Source: JAFGOG01 sp034429215 (lineage in GTDB: Bacteria > Chloroflexota > Anaerolineae > JAAYZQ01). From it: DNA of 64,000 bases. The notes below the pieces were generated by a model that was given only the letters and a program-made list of their open reading frames with translations, ran no database searches and was not told the DNA's origin. A program made the position numbers and the translations under genes. Position 1 is the first letter of the stretch, and each line of letters begins with the position of its first letter. Positions 27,553 through 35,729 of this stretch are shown in pieces. Location of the stretch: contig DAOUGI010000080.1 in NCBI GenBank assembly GCA_034429215.1, forward strand, positions 40,756-104,755, written 5' to 3'.

Positions 27553-28977
27553 TCAGCCTACGGCCTTGGTTTCCGACAGCCGGCCCTTGATGGCCAGCCA
27601 GTCGCGGCGCAGCGCTTCGTCGGCCTCGATCTGGGCCTCGATCTTGTTGCAGCCGTGGAGGATGGTGGTGTGGTCGCGCCCGCCCAGCAGCTCGCCGATG
27701 GCCGGAAGGGAGGCGCCTGTCTCGCGGCGGATCAGATACATGGCCAGTTGACGGGGCACGGACACCACCCGCGCCCGGCTCGGTCCGGTCAACTGCTCGG
27801 CTGAGACCTTGTAGTGACGAGCCACTGCGGCCAGGATCTGCTCTGGCGACAGGTCTGACGGAGCGCCCAGAAGGCCGGCCAGCGCGGTCTGGGCCATGTC
27901 GAGCGTCAACGGCACGTGCATCAGCTTGGCGTGGGCCAGCACGCAGTTCAGCGCGCCTTCGAGCTCGCGCACGTTTTGCGGCACATGATGGGCGACGTAG
28001 GCCAGGACTTCGCCCGGCACGCGAAAGCCGGTCGCCTCGGCTTTGTTGCGCAAGATGGCGATCCGCGTCTCCAGGTCAGGCGGCTGCATGTCGGCAATTA
28101 GCCCCCAGTTAAAGCGGGACCTAAGGCGCTCTTCCAAAGACAGCAGCGCCTTGGGCGGCCGGTCGCTGGAGATGACGATCTGCTTGTTGGCGCCGTGGAG
28201 GGTGTTGAAAGTGTGGAAAAACTCTTCCTGCGTGCGCTCTTTGCCGGCGATGAATTGGATGTCGTCCACGAGCAGGACGTCGATGTTGCGATATTTGGTC
28301 CGGAACGCCTCGGTCGTCTGGGCGCGGATGGCGTTGATCAGATCGTTGGTGAACCACTCAGCCGACAGGTAAAGGACCGACAGACCGCGGCTTTGGACGA
28401 CATGGCCTACAGCGTGCAGAAGGTGGGTCTTGCCCAGGCCCACTCCACCATAGACGACCAGCGGGTTGTAGGCGTGCGCCGGATTGTCGGCGGCCGCCAT
28501 GCAGGCGGCTTGAGCCAGGCGATTGCCTGAGCCCACGACGAAAGAGTCAAAGGTGTAGCGAGGGTTCAGGATGGACGACGGTTGACCGTTCGTCTGGGCC
28601 TGGCGGCCGTCCGGCACGGACGGCTCACCCGCCTCTCCAGGGGATACCTGTTCCGGTACCAGCTCGAGGTCGACCTCCACCTCGGGAGCTTTAGTGGTGA
28701 AAACCACTTCCATGTCTCGCCCGGCCAGTCGTTTCAGCACCCGCTTGATGGTGGCCAGCAGGCGGTTCTGAAGCCAGTCCACTGCGTAGGCATGCCGAAC
28801 ATAGAGGGTTAGCGCTCCATCTTCACAGGCAACAACCCGGCTGCCCCTCAGCCAGGTATCGAAGGTGGCCCGGGTCATTTGCAACTGCAACTCCCCGAGC
28901 GCGGCCTGCCACAGTTTTTGGGCGCTCGCTAACGATCCGTTCGACACGTGCAAAACAGCACTGTTTTCTGACTCCAC
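27553..28977 (-). CDS. dnaA: Chromosomal replication initiator DnaA
   Basis: 474 residues if the GTG at 28977 is used (GGGGGAG just upstream); an in-frame TTG at 29085 would add 36 residues that do not look like DnaA. DnaA opens the replication origin. Domain I contains LWQAALGELQLQMTRATFDTWL, domain II is a short Glu/Pro/Gly linker, domain III has Walker A GGVGLGKTH, Walker B LLVDDIQFIAGKE and sensor SSDRPPKAL, and domain IV has the DNA-binding signature GGRDHTTILHGCNKI. The usual neighbours dnaN, recF and gyrB are absent on both sides. Confidence 0.96.
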   Translation of the reverse strand: MESENSAVLHVSNGSLASAQKLWQAALGELQLQMTRATFDTWLRGSRVVACEDGALTLYVRHAYAVDWLQNRLLATIKRVLKRLAGRDMEVVFTTKAPEVEVDLELVPEQVSPGEAGEPSVPDGRQAQTNGQPSSILNPRYTFDSFVVGSGNRLAQAACMAAADNPAHAYNPLVVYGGVGLGKTHLLHAVGHVVQSRGLSVLYLSAEWFTNDLINAIRAQTTEAFRTKYRNIDVLLVDDIQFIAGKERTQEEFFHTFNTLHGANKQIVISSDRPPKALLSLEERLRSRFNWGLIADMQPPDLETRIAILRNKAEATGFRVPGEVLAYVAHHVPQNVRELEGALNCVLAHAKLMHVPLTLDMAQTALAGLLGAPSDLSPEQILAAVARHYKVSAEQLTGPSRARVVSVPRQLAMYLIRRETGASLPAIGELLGGRDHTTILHGCNKIEAQIEADEALRRDWLAIKGRLSETKAVG

Positions 28978-29248
28978 AACTCCCCCGACAAGACGGACTT
29001 GTCCCGGGCTGGCGCAAGCGTAAGGGAAGATACACCACAGAGCCTGCAACTCCGGGCCAGACAAGGAACATTCTATTGAGTACAACTCTATTTGGCAGAT
29101 GGACCGCGAGGTTAAGGCTGAGGCAGGAACGACGAGCCGTAGAAGTTACCAGTTGACTCGTCACAGAGGTGGCTCATTAGTCTGGTGGGCGTGCGTTGCC
29201 AGGTATCTGAGCCGATTCCCCTACCGCCTATCTTCCGGTCGCTTGGTC

Positions 29249-29277
29249 ATTGTACCAGAAGTTGGAATCCAGCGCAA
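29249..29277 (-). promoter_or_regulatory. Probable dnaA promoter
   Basis: Minus strand TTGCGC (29277-29272), 17-base spacer, TACAAT (29254-29249) preceded by TGG. The leader to the proposed dnaA start would be about 265 bases. Confidence 0.5.
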
Positions 29278-29376
29278 CTGCCACCAGGGCGGAAACAGGG
29301 CCAATAGCAGTCGGAGCAGGCCGACAAGCGCCCAGGATTAGGTGTGAGGAAACGCCATACCCCTAGAGTTAGTGTG

Positions 29377-29399
29377 CATTGGAGTCCAATGTTAACATT
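29377..29399. promoter_or_regulatory. Overlapping palindromes upstream of dnaA
   Basis: CATTGGA-G-TCCAATG (29377-29391) overlaps the 12-base palindrome AATGTTAACATT (29388-29399). Such symmetric pairs often bind dimeric regulators; the protein is unknown. Confidence 0.45.
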
Positions 29400-29441
29400 T
29401 CCGCATCAGAAGATTTTAAGGCAGATTACGTCAACGGTGAC

Positions 29442-30278
29442 TCAGCCCAGATCCCGTCCAGCACGGCGCAGGTTCTGCCGGACCATCCCCAGCGGCGTGC
29501 TGACCGGCGTCACGACGGCCAGCAACCGCTCGCCCGGCAGGGCCAGGGCGTACAGGCGAACGGCGCTACTCTCGAACATGCTGTGCTCAAAAGGAACGTC
29601 GGGCTGACCAAGGAACCGGCCGGTGGCTTGGGCGGCTCGGACGGCAGCGACGATGAGCCCGGCCAGCTCTTCGGCGCCAGACTTGGCCATCGTGCCAACA
29701 TAGCTTACCAGTCCTTCCTGATCCGCTGCCATAGAGATGAGCAGGGCAAGGTCGGCGCCGGTCTCTCGCACCAGATCGGCCAGCGGCGACCCCGAGCCGG
29801 CGACCGGTCTTGCCGGTTGTGGCGCCGGGACCCTGGCGGGAGCCGGTGCGGAGGACGGCGGGGAACCGGCAGACGACGGTACAGAGGGCGGAGAGCCGGC
29901 CGGGCGCACCTTTTTGGTCAGCGCTTCCCGGATATTCGGCAACAGGTCATCAACAAAGAAAGGCTTGGTCAGTGTGCCCTGAACATCCAGCCGGCGAGCT
30001 TCGGGCGGCAGGTCTTCACCCATTAGAGGGATCAGCACCAGACGCATGGTCGGCCAGCCCTGTCGCACCTTGTGAGCCAGATCGAGGTAGGCGTCGCCGC
30101 CGGGGTCGAGACCCATGTCCACGATCGTCAGGGCATAGTCCGTACGGGGCAGCAAACCAAGAGCCCTGTGATCTGAATGGGCGACATCGACCGAGTACCC
30201 CCCCTCCGCTTCCAGTATCTCTTTTAACATGGTGGCAAAGGCTTCGTTGCTATCAACCACCAGGATCTTGGGCGCCAT
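29442..30278 (-). CDS. Response-regulator receiver fused to Roadblock/LC7 domain
   Basis: 278 residues. The N-terminal 120 residues are a receiver domain: KILVVDSNEAFATMLKEIL, phospho-acceptor Asp in LTIVDMGLD (Asp53), and the conserved Lys in GTLTKPFF. A Pro/Ala/Ser linker (130-165) leads to a C-terminal Roadblock/LC7 domain (PLADLVRETGADLALLISMAADQEGLVSYVGTMA to about 275), a fold found in MglB-like regulators of small GTPases. No DNA-binding domain. A GGGAGGAT site precedes the ATG. It follows the DUF4350 gene by 44 bases. The inferred role is phosphorylation-controlled interaction with a GTPase or other partner; none is encoded nearby. Confidence 0.88.
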   Translation of the reverse strand: MAPKILVVDSNEAFATMLKEILEAEGGYSVDVAHSDHRALGLLPRTDYALTIVDMGLDPGGDAYLDLAHKVRQGWPTMRLVLIPLMGEDLPPEARRLDVQGTLTKPFFVDDLLPNIREALTKKVRPAGSPPSVPSSAGSPPSSAPAPARVPAPQPARPVAGSGSPLADLVRETGADLALLISMAADQEGLVSYVGTMAKSGAEELAGLIVAAVRAAQATGRFLGQPDVPFEHSMFESSAVRLYALALPGERLLAVVTPVSTPLGMVRQNLRRAGRDLG

Positions 30279-30322
30279 CTGCTATCCTCCCATCCGTCAT
30301 TGTGCGCAAAACGAGGAATCTG

Positions 30323-32608
30323 TCACTCGCTCAACATCCAGCCTACTGCATTCGACACGAGCCGGGTTTTGGCCTCGTCCGGCAGCAGGTAGAGCGGAAA
30401 GACTATATAGAGCATCTTGAGACCGGTCTGCCCTTGCTCCAACACCAGGACCGAGGGGTTACCCGGCGACTCACTGGCCGGACCGCGGACCATGGCGACG
30501 ACAGCGTCCTCGGCGTCGGACTGCTCCAGCACCTGGACCGCATAGTCCTTGCCGGACGGCGCCGACACAAAAGCGATTATCTCACCCTTGGTAAACCCCC
30601 TGGTCACCGGATGGCCGGCATCTTGGACTCGGATGTCCTGCTGCACCGCCACGGCCGCGTCCTCGGTGAGAAAAGCCCCCGACACGATCATCGGCACTTG
30701 CTCCAGCATGAGGGTGACCAGCGCAGCGCTCTCCTCCTCGCCAAATGGCGTCTCGAAATCGCCACCGGACCAGATCACCAGGTCGTAATCGAGCAGATCG
30801 CCGGCCGGCGGAGCGCCGTCCTTGGCCTCGCTCCGCACCGTGACGTCGTATTTTTCTTTCAGAATTGCGTAATAATCGTCGGCGCTCGTCTTGCCGTCGT
30901 AACGGCCCTTGGTGCCATCCAGGGCAACAACGATTATCTTTTGCTTCGGCCCGATGACCGGAGTCGTCACCGGCACGGTGACCGTGGTGGTGAGCGAGGA
31001 CGTCGGCGTCGCAGTTGGCACCGGCGGTGGGGTGACGGTCGGCCCTGTCCCGGGCCAACCGCCGGGCCCCTTGCCGGGCGCGACTTCGCCGGTCGGGCAG
31101 AAGGCCACAATACTGTCGCCGTTCTGGACCACGCAACCCGCCAGGTCGCCGTCGCTCAGCCGCTTGACAGCGTTGTCCAAACCTGTCTCGGTGCCGGCCA
31201 GCACTAACATGACATGGCGCTCGCCCTCGTTGCGCAGGACCAACATGGCGGTGCCGCTCAGCACCACCCTGCCCATCACCTGCACGTCAGCCGTCATCGA
31301 TATCTCGGCGGTGGTGGTCACTTCAGATGCCACGATCTGATCCACCCCCTGCGTGCCCGCCGTCGTCGACAGGCCGGCGCTGACAGTCACCCCGGACGTC
31401 TCGGCAATGCCGGCCTGGCCGCCTGTTGTCGTCGCAGTGGGCGTGATAGCCAGCGTCACGCCGGCGGCGGCCAGGTAGGGCTCGACCTCATCAGCCGCCC
31501 GATACAAGCCGAAAAACAAGGCGTCGCGCTCCGTGTCCTCGGCCTGCCGGACGGTCAGGGCCTTTCCGTGGCCGGCAAACAGGGCCTGCAAACTGCCGCC
31601 GCCTTTGAGCAGATCGCTGTCCAGCACTGGATCGCCAACGTACACCAGGTCGGCCTCGCCTCGAAAGAAAAAGGGGAAATCGGCCAGGTTGTAGCGCCGC
31701 TCGGCGCCGCTAAGAAAATCGGCGATATTGGATACCAGCCGGTCGTTGTTGTAGACGGTGTTGTACGGCTCGGTCATGAAGGTCAGATCGCCAAGAGCCA
31801 GGACCGCCCCATCGGCGGTCAGCACGGCCACCGGCAGATCGCCGGCGCGCTCGCTGCTGCTGGAGCGGGTATCGCCGCCGGCAGCGATCAGCGCCGGCCG
31901 ACCGGAGGTGAGTGAGTGGGCGGCATAAAAGACGACCTGCTCCAGCCCGCCGGTCAGCGGCCCGTCAGCCATCTTTGTCAGGCGGATATTGCGATAGTTT
32001 CCCTCATATTCGACGGTGTTGTAGAGATAGTCGGCCTGAAAGATCAGATCGAACCGGGCCGCCAGGCTATTGAGATGGGTCGCATCGCTATCGAGCCCGG
32101 CATAGTCGCCATAGTCGTCTGTCAGGATTCCGTAGCGGGTGGGATCGCCCACCAGCAGCAGCCGCCCGCCCTTGTCCACAAAGGTCTGGATCGCCTGGAC
32201 TTCGGTGGCGGTAAAGCTCACACCCGGCGAGATGATGGCCAGCGCCTGGGCGTAGCGCAGGCGCCCGACCAGGTCTTGAGCGTCTTCAGCCAGCTCCAAT
32301 TGCCGGCCCCGCGCTGCCAATCGAGCCTGCAGCACATTCAATTCTGCCGTCGTGAACCGGTTGTCGTGGGCCCGATCAACGACGATTGCCCCCGGCACTT
32401 GGGCTGTGTCTGAAGGGAGAGCAGGCCGGTCGGTAAAAAAGGGCAACTCGGGGGTGGGCGCCGCCACCCTGGCCAAGTCAGGGCGGGGCACCGGCCCGGG
32501 CTGATACCGGCCGTCGTAGTAGTAGAGCCAGCGAGCGATCAGCGGTACGGCCAGCAGCACGACCAGCAGGAGAAACACCCCGCCAGCGATCAGAATCTTT
32601 TTCCGCAT
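30323..32608 (-). CDS. Membrane-anchored DUF4350-like protein
   Basis: 761 residues. One N-terminal membrane helix (MRKKILIAGGVFLLLVVLLAVPLIARWLYYY) anchors a large extracytoplasmic part. Residues about 75-310 resemble DUF4350: FTTAELNVLQARLAARG, LAIISPGVSFTATEVQAIQTFVDKGGRLLLVGDP, and DLPVAVLTADGAVLALGDLTFMT. The second half contains Thr/Val-rich repeats (420-550) and then a Rossmann-like segment KIIVVALDGTKGRYDGKTSADDYYAILKEKYDVT, ending in another flavodoxin-like or GATase-like fold with VIWSGGDFETPFGEEES. The function is unknown. It is 28 bases downstream of sppA in the same orientation. Confidence 0.8.
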   Translation of the reverse strand: MRKKILIAGGVFLLLVVLLAVPLIARWLYYYDGRYQPGPVPRPDLARVAAPTPELPFFTDRPALPSDTAQVPGAIVVDRAHDNRFTTAELNVLQARLAARGRQLELAEDAQDLVGRLRYAQALAIISPGVSFTATEVQAIQTFVDKGGRLLLVGDPTRYGILTDDYGDYAGLDSDATHLNSLAARFDLIFQADYLYNTVEYEGNYRNIRLTKMADGPLTGGLEQVVFYAAHSLTSGRPALIAAGGDTRSSSSERAGDLPVAVLTADGAVLALGDLTFMTEPYNTVYNNDRLVSNIADFLSGAERRYNLADFPFFFRGEADLVYVGDPVLDSDLLKGGGSLQALFAGHGKALTVRQAEDTERDALFFGLYRAADEVEPYLAAAGVTLAITPTATTTGGQAGIAETSGVTVSAGLSTTAGTQGVDQIVASEVTTTAEISMTADVQVMGRVVLSGTAMLVLRNEGERHVMLVLAGTETGLDNAVKRLSDGDLAGCVVQNGDSIVAFCPTGEVAPGKGPGGWPGTGPTVTPPPVPTATPTSSLTTTVTVPVTTPVIGPKQKIIVVALDGTKGRYDGKTSADDYYAILKEKYDVTVRSEAKDGAPPAGDLLDYDLVIWSGGDFETPFGEEESAALVTLMLEQVPMIVSGAFLTEDAAVAVQQDIRVQDAGHPVTRGFTKGEIIAFVSAPSGKDYAVQVLEQSDAEDAVVAMVRGPASESPGNPSVLVLEQGQTGLKMLYIVFPLYLLPDEAKTRLVSNAVGWMLSE

Positions 32609-32636
32609 GACTCGTTCCTTTCCGTGGTGGGGGCGG

Positions 32637-33491
32637 TTATGGCAGCAGTTCCACGTAGCGGTAGTAACAGCCGGGGGGCAGGCCCTGGGGCAGGTCGGCC
32701 ACCGTGGCGGCTGTGGAGTGGCCCTCCGTCTCGGCGTCAGGCATCAACGATTCGAGCGACGACTTGGGAGTGCGGTCCACGACACGGTAATGGCGAACCC
32801 GAGCCAGCCGGGCGGCCTCGGCGTTAGCTTCTGCCTGTGAGCCGATCGTGTCGATCAGGCCCATCTGCTGGGCCTGCAAGCCCAGGTAGATCTCACCGCG
32901 CGACAGCACATCCGGTCCCACTTGCAGCCGGTCCTGACGCTGGGCCATGATCGCCGCAAGGAAGGTCTGCTTTAACATCTCCATCTGGCGGATGTAAGCG
33001 TCCTTCGACCCGCCCGACAGCTTGAACGGGCCGGTAGTTATCAGCACATCGTCGACCAGGTCCGCCTCACTCAGAACAGAGATGACGCCAATGTTGCCGA
33101 CCATCGACGCCGGCTTGGCAAAGATCCGGTCGGCGGCGCAGGCGATATAGTAGGCACCACTGGCGGCCATCTCGTCTACCGAGGCGACGACCGGTTTGAT
33201 CTCGCGCAGCTTGAGCAGGTCAAAGTAGAGACCCTCGCTGGCCGACACCTCGCCGCCGGGACTGGAGACGTCCAGCACTACAGCGCGGACGGTCCGATCG
33301 CTGCCAAGCTGTTCCAGCACCCGGCTGACGTTTGCGGCGTCCGCCCCCCAGATGTCCCCTTCAACACGGATGACCGCGATCTGGGGCGTGGGGATCAGGA
33401 CCAACGCCAGCAGATAACCGGCCAGCAACGGCAGCAGGATCCGCAGGGCCAGATCCAATGTCTTGAGGATGGAATGCAGTGCATTGCGCAT
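32637..33491 (-). CDS. sppA: Signal peptide peptidase SppA (S49 family)
   Basis: 284 residues from the ATG at 33491 (AAGGAAGG site); an ATG at 33509 is possible. SppA-type enzymes degrade leftover signal peptides in the membrane. An N-terminal helix (about 14-34) is followed by the protease domain: VVLDVSSPGGEVSASE, the serine nucleophile in MAASGAYYIACAADRI (Ser111), and the likely general-base lysine Lys163 in GGSKDAYIRQM, at the 52-residue spacing known for the short Bacillus-type enzyme. Length also fits the short form. Confidence 0.92.
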   Translation of the reverse strand: MRNALHSILKTLDLALRILLPLLAGYLLALVLIPTPQIAVIRVEGDIWGADAANVSRVLEQLGSDRTVRAVVLDVSSPGGEVSASEGLYFDLLKLREIKPVVASVDEMAASGAYYIACAADRIFAKPASMVGNIGVISVLSEADLVDDVLITTGPFKLSGGSKDAYIRQMEMLKQTFLAAIMAQRQDRLQVGPDVLSRGEIYLGLQAQQMGLIDTIGSQAEANAEAARLARVRHYRVVDRTPKSSLESLMPDAETEGHSTAATVADLPQGLPPGCYYRYVELLP

Positions 33492-33571
33492 GCCAGCCTT
33501 CCTTTCCATCGAGCAGAGTCGGGCCTATTATATCACAGTTGTGCCCATTCGCCTATTTTCCAAACCTCTGC

Positions 33572-33577
33572 TATAAT
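33572..33577 (+). promoter_or_regulatory. -10 element for parA
   Basis: TATAAT ends 10 bases before the parA ATG at 33588, implying a transcript with almost no leader. No good -35 box was found. A separate TATAAT on the minus strand at 33527-33532 probably serves sppA. Confidence 0.45.
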
Positions 33578-33587
33578 ATCGGCGCCT

Positions 33588-34361
33588 ATGTCTCGCACCT
33601 ATGCCGTGGCCAATCAAAAGGGTGGAACGGGCAAAACCACCACCGCCGTGAACCTGGGCGCCTACCTGGCCGCCGCCGGCAAGCGTGTGCTGCTGATCGA
33701 CGCCGACCCCCAGGCCAACGCTACCTCCAGCCTGGGGGTGGACCGGCGCTCGCTGGCCCACTCGATTTACGATGTCCTACTCAACAGCGTTCCGGCCGAC
33801 CAGGCGATTTTGCTCACCAAGCAGGTGCGCCTCGACCTGATCCCATCGGCGCCGGCGCTGGCCGGGGCCGAGGTCGAGCTGGTCGGGCTGATGGCCCGCG
33901 AGTACCGCCTGCGCCGCGCTCTGGAGCTAATCACCGCCCATTATGACTATGTCCTGATCGATTGCCCGCCCAGCCTGGGCTTGCTAACCGTCAACGCCCT
34001 GACCGCGGCCACGGACGGGGTAATCATCCCGGTGCAGTGCGAATACCTGGCCCTGGAAGGGCTGAGCCAACTGCTCAAGACGGTCTACCTCGTGCGCGAC
34101 AACCTGAACCCGGTGTTGAAAGTCGCCGGCGTGGTGTTGACCATGTTCGACGCCCGGACCAACCTAGCTCGCCAGGTGGTGGACGAGGTGCGACACCACT
34201 TTCCCGGCCACGTCTTTGACACGATCATCCCACGCTCCATCCGGCTCGGCGAAGCGCCCAGTTACGGAGAGACGATCCGGAGCTATGCGCCGGAATCGCT
34301 CGGGGCCGAAGCCTACCGCGCACTGGCCAGCGAGCTGATGGCGAGGGATAGTACCGAATGA
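33588..34361 (+). CDS. parA: Chromosome partitioning ATPase ParA (Soj)
   Basis: 257 residues. ParA forms ATP-dependent gradients on the nucleoid to separate origins. The deviant Walker A is KGGTGKTTT near residue 11, the Walker A' is the strand LLIDADPQANATSSLG, and Walker B is VLIDCPPSLGLLTVNAL. The C-terminal block VVLTMFDARTNLARQVVDEVRHHFP and IPRSIRLGEAPSYGETI is typical. The ATG at 33588 gives the family start MSRTYAVANQKGGTGKTT. ParB follows 30 bases later. Confidence 0.96.
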   Translation: MSRTYAVANQKGGTGKTTTAVNLGAYLAAAGKRVLLIDADPQANATSSLGVDRRSLAHSIYDVLLNSVPADQAILLTKQVRLDLIPSAPALAGAEVELVGLMAREYRLRRALELITAHYDYVLIDCPPSLGLLTVNALTAATDGVIIPVQCEYLALEGLSQLLKTVYLVRDNLNPVLKVAGVVLTMFDARTNLARQVVDEVRHHFPGHVFDTIIPRSIRLGEAPSYGETIRSYAPESLGAEAYRALASELMARDSTE

Positions 34362-34391
34362 GCGGAATTTGTGGATTGCTATGGAGGGTGT

Positions 34392-35246
34392 ATGGGGCGG
34401 CGAAGCGGACTCGGTAGAGGGCTGGAAGCGCTTATTCCCGCGGCGGAAGGGCAAACAGCCGTTGGGCTGCAACAGGTACCGGTGGCGGCCATCACCCCCA
34501 ACCCGTCACAGCCACGCACGGCGTTCGATCCGGAGGCGCTGGCCGAGCTGGCCGCCTCGATCCGGGAGCACGGGCTGATCCAGCCGTTAATCGTTACTCA
34601 GCAGGGGCCAGAGCGCTACCAACTGATCGCCGGTGAGCGCCGCCTGCAAGCGGCACGGATGGCCGGCATGGCAACGGTGCCGGTCATCGTCAAAGAAGCC
34701 ACTCCGCAGCAGGCGCTGGAGCTGGCGCTGGTGGAGAATATCCAGCGCGCCGACCTGAACCCGCTGGAAGAAGCCGCTGCCTTTCGACAGCTCGTCGACG
34801 AGTTTGGCCTGAGCCAGGAGCAGGTGGCCGAACGGGTGGGCAAGAGCCGGGTGGCAGTGACCAACACCCTGCGCCTACTGCGCCTGCCGGCCGAGGTCAA
34901 GCAGGCGCTGGCTGACGGGACGATCCAGGAGGGGCACGCCCGGGCGCTGCTGGGGCTGCCCACGTCGCAGGCGCAGGTCACCGCCGTACAGCTCGTGGTC
35001 AAGCGGGCGCTCAGCGTTCGCCAGACGGAGGAGCTGGTTCGCCGCCTGGTAGAACCGCCCCAGCCCAAGCCCGCCGAGCCGCCGCCCGAGGCGCGATCGC
35101 TTGAGGAGCAGTTCCGCGCCCGGCTAGGGACGAAGGTGCAGCTCTACCGCAACCGGAAGGGGCGCGGCCGGCTGGTGATCCACTTTTACTCGGAAGAGGA
35201 GCTGCAGGCGATTTACGAAACGATCGTGGGAGACAGCCAAGCCTAG
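34392..35246 (+). CDS. parB: Chromosome partitioning protein ParB (Spo0J)
   Basis: 284 residues from the ATG at 34392 (GGAGGG site), giving the family start GRRSGLGRGLEALIP. ParB binds parS and spreads on DNA as a CTP-dependent clamp. The N-terminal CTPase/ParB domain includes PSQPRTAFDPEALAELAASIREHGLIQPLIV and GERRLQAARMAG; ALVENIQRADLNPLEEAAAF follows, then the helix-turn-helix GLSQEQVAERVGKSRVAVTNTLRLLRLP. The C-terminal dimer domain is present. No clear parS site was found by eye nearby. Confidence 0.96.
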   Translation: MGRRSGLGRGLEALIPAAEGQTAVGLQQVPVAAITPNPSQPRTAFDPEALAELAASIREHGLIQPLIVTQQGPERYQLIAGERRLQAARMAGMATVPVIVKEATPQQALELALVENIQRADLNPLEEAAAFRQLVDEFGLSQEQVAERVGKSRVAVTNTLRLLRLPAEVKQALADGTIQEGHARALLGLPTSQAQVTAVQLVVKRALSVRQTEELVRRLVEPPQPKPAEPPPEARSLEEQFRARLGTKVQLYRNRKGRGRLVIHFYSEEELQAIYETIVGDSQA

Positions 35247-35264
35247 AAGAGGGCTCGAACAACC

Positions 35265-35729
35265 ATGTTGACCATGTTGGCAGAGTATATAGAGCGGCTA
35301 CAAACCCTCCACACCGGCATGAAGCACATTGTCAGCGGCCTGCCCCAGGCAGCCCTGGACTGGACGCCAGGGCCGGAGATGAATTCGATCCACGTCCTAG
35401 TCGTCCATGTTGCCGGCTCTGAGCGATACTGGATCGGCGACGTCGCAGGCAGCGACCCATCGGGCCGTGATCGCGATGCCGAGTTCCGGTCGGGCGGGTT
35501 GGATACGCATGCCTTGATCGACCTCCTGGACAGGACGCTAGCCCATAGCCGCGCTATTCTGGAAGGGCTGGATACGGCCGATCTGGAGGATGTGCGCCTG
35601 TCACCACGCGACGGCCGCCAGGTCACCGTCGCCTGGTGCCTGGCACACGCCCTGGAGCATACCGCGCTGCACCTGGGCCACATGGAGATCACCAGGCAGC
35701 TATGGGAGCAAAAACCAGACTTGCAGTAG
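35265..35729 (+). CDS. DinB/DUF664-type four-helix metal-binding protein
   Basis: 154 residues. Helical throughout, with the DinB pattern: YIERLQTLHTGMKHIVSGLP, then DWTPGPEMNSIHVLVVHVAGSERYWIG with a metal-ligand His, and the C-terminal HALEHTALHLGHMEITRQLW with two more His. These proteins include thiol-dependent transferases, but the specific reaction is unknown. It lies 18 bases after parB and overlaps the following gene by 28 bases. Confidence 0.85.
   Translation: MLTMLAEYIERLQTLHTGMKHIVSGLPQAALDWTPGPEMNSIHVLVVHVAGSERYWIGDVAGSDPSGRDRDAEFRSGGLDTHALIDLLDRTLAHSRAILEGLDTADLEDVRLSPRDGRQVTVAWCLAHALEHTALHLGHMEITRQLWEQKPDLQ

Larger units (their letters stand above)
28978..29441. other. Region upstream of dnaA with palindromes and promoter
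   Basis: No convincing gene. It holds a minus-strand promoter (29249-29277) and two overlapping palindromes at 29377-29399. I looked for clusters of TTATCCACA-like DnaA boxes and saw none, so an origin here is not supported. Confidence 0.55.

Noticed and set aside
28978..29441. Replication origin upstream of dnaA
   Set aside because: No cluster of DnaA boxes or AT-rich unwinding region was visible; only a promoter and palindromes.
33474..33587. N-terminal extension of ParA
   Set aside because: It would place 38 non-homologous residues before the family start and would run across the sppA and parA -10 boxes.
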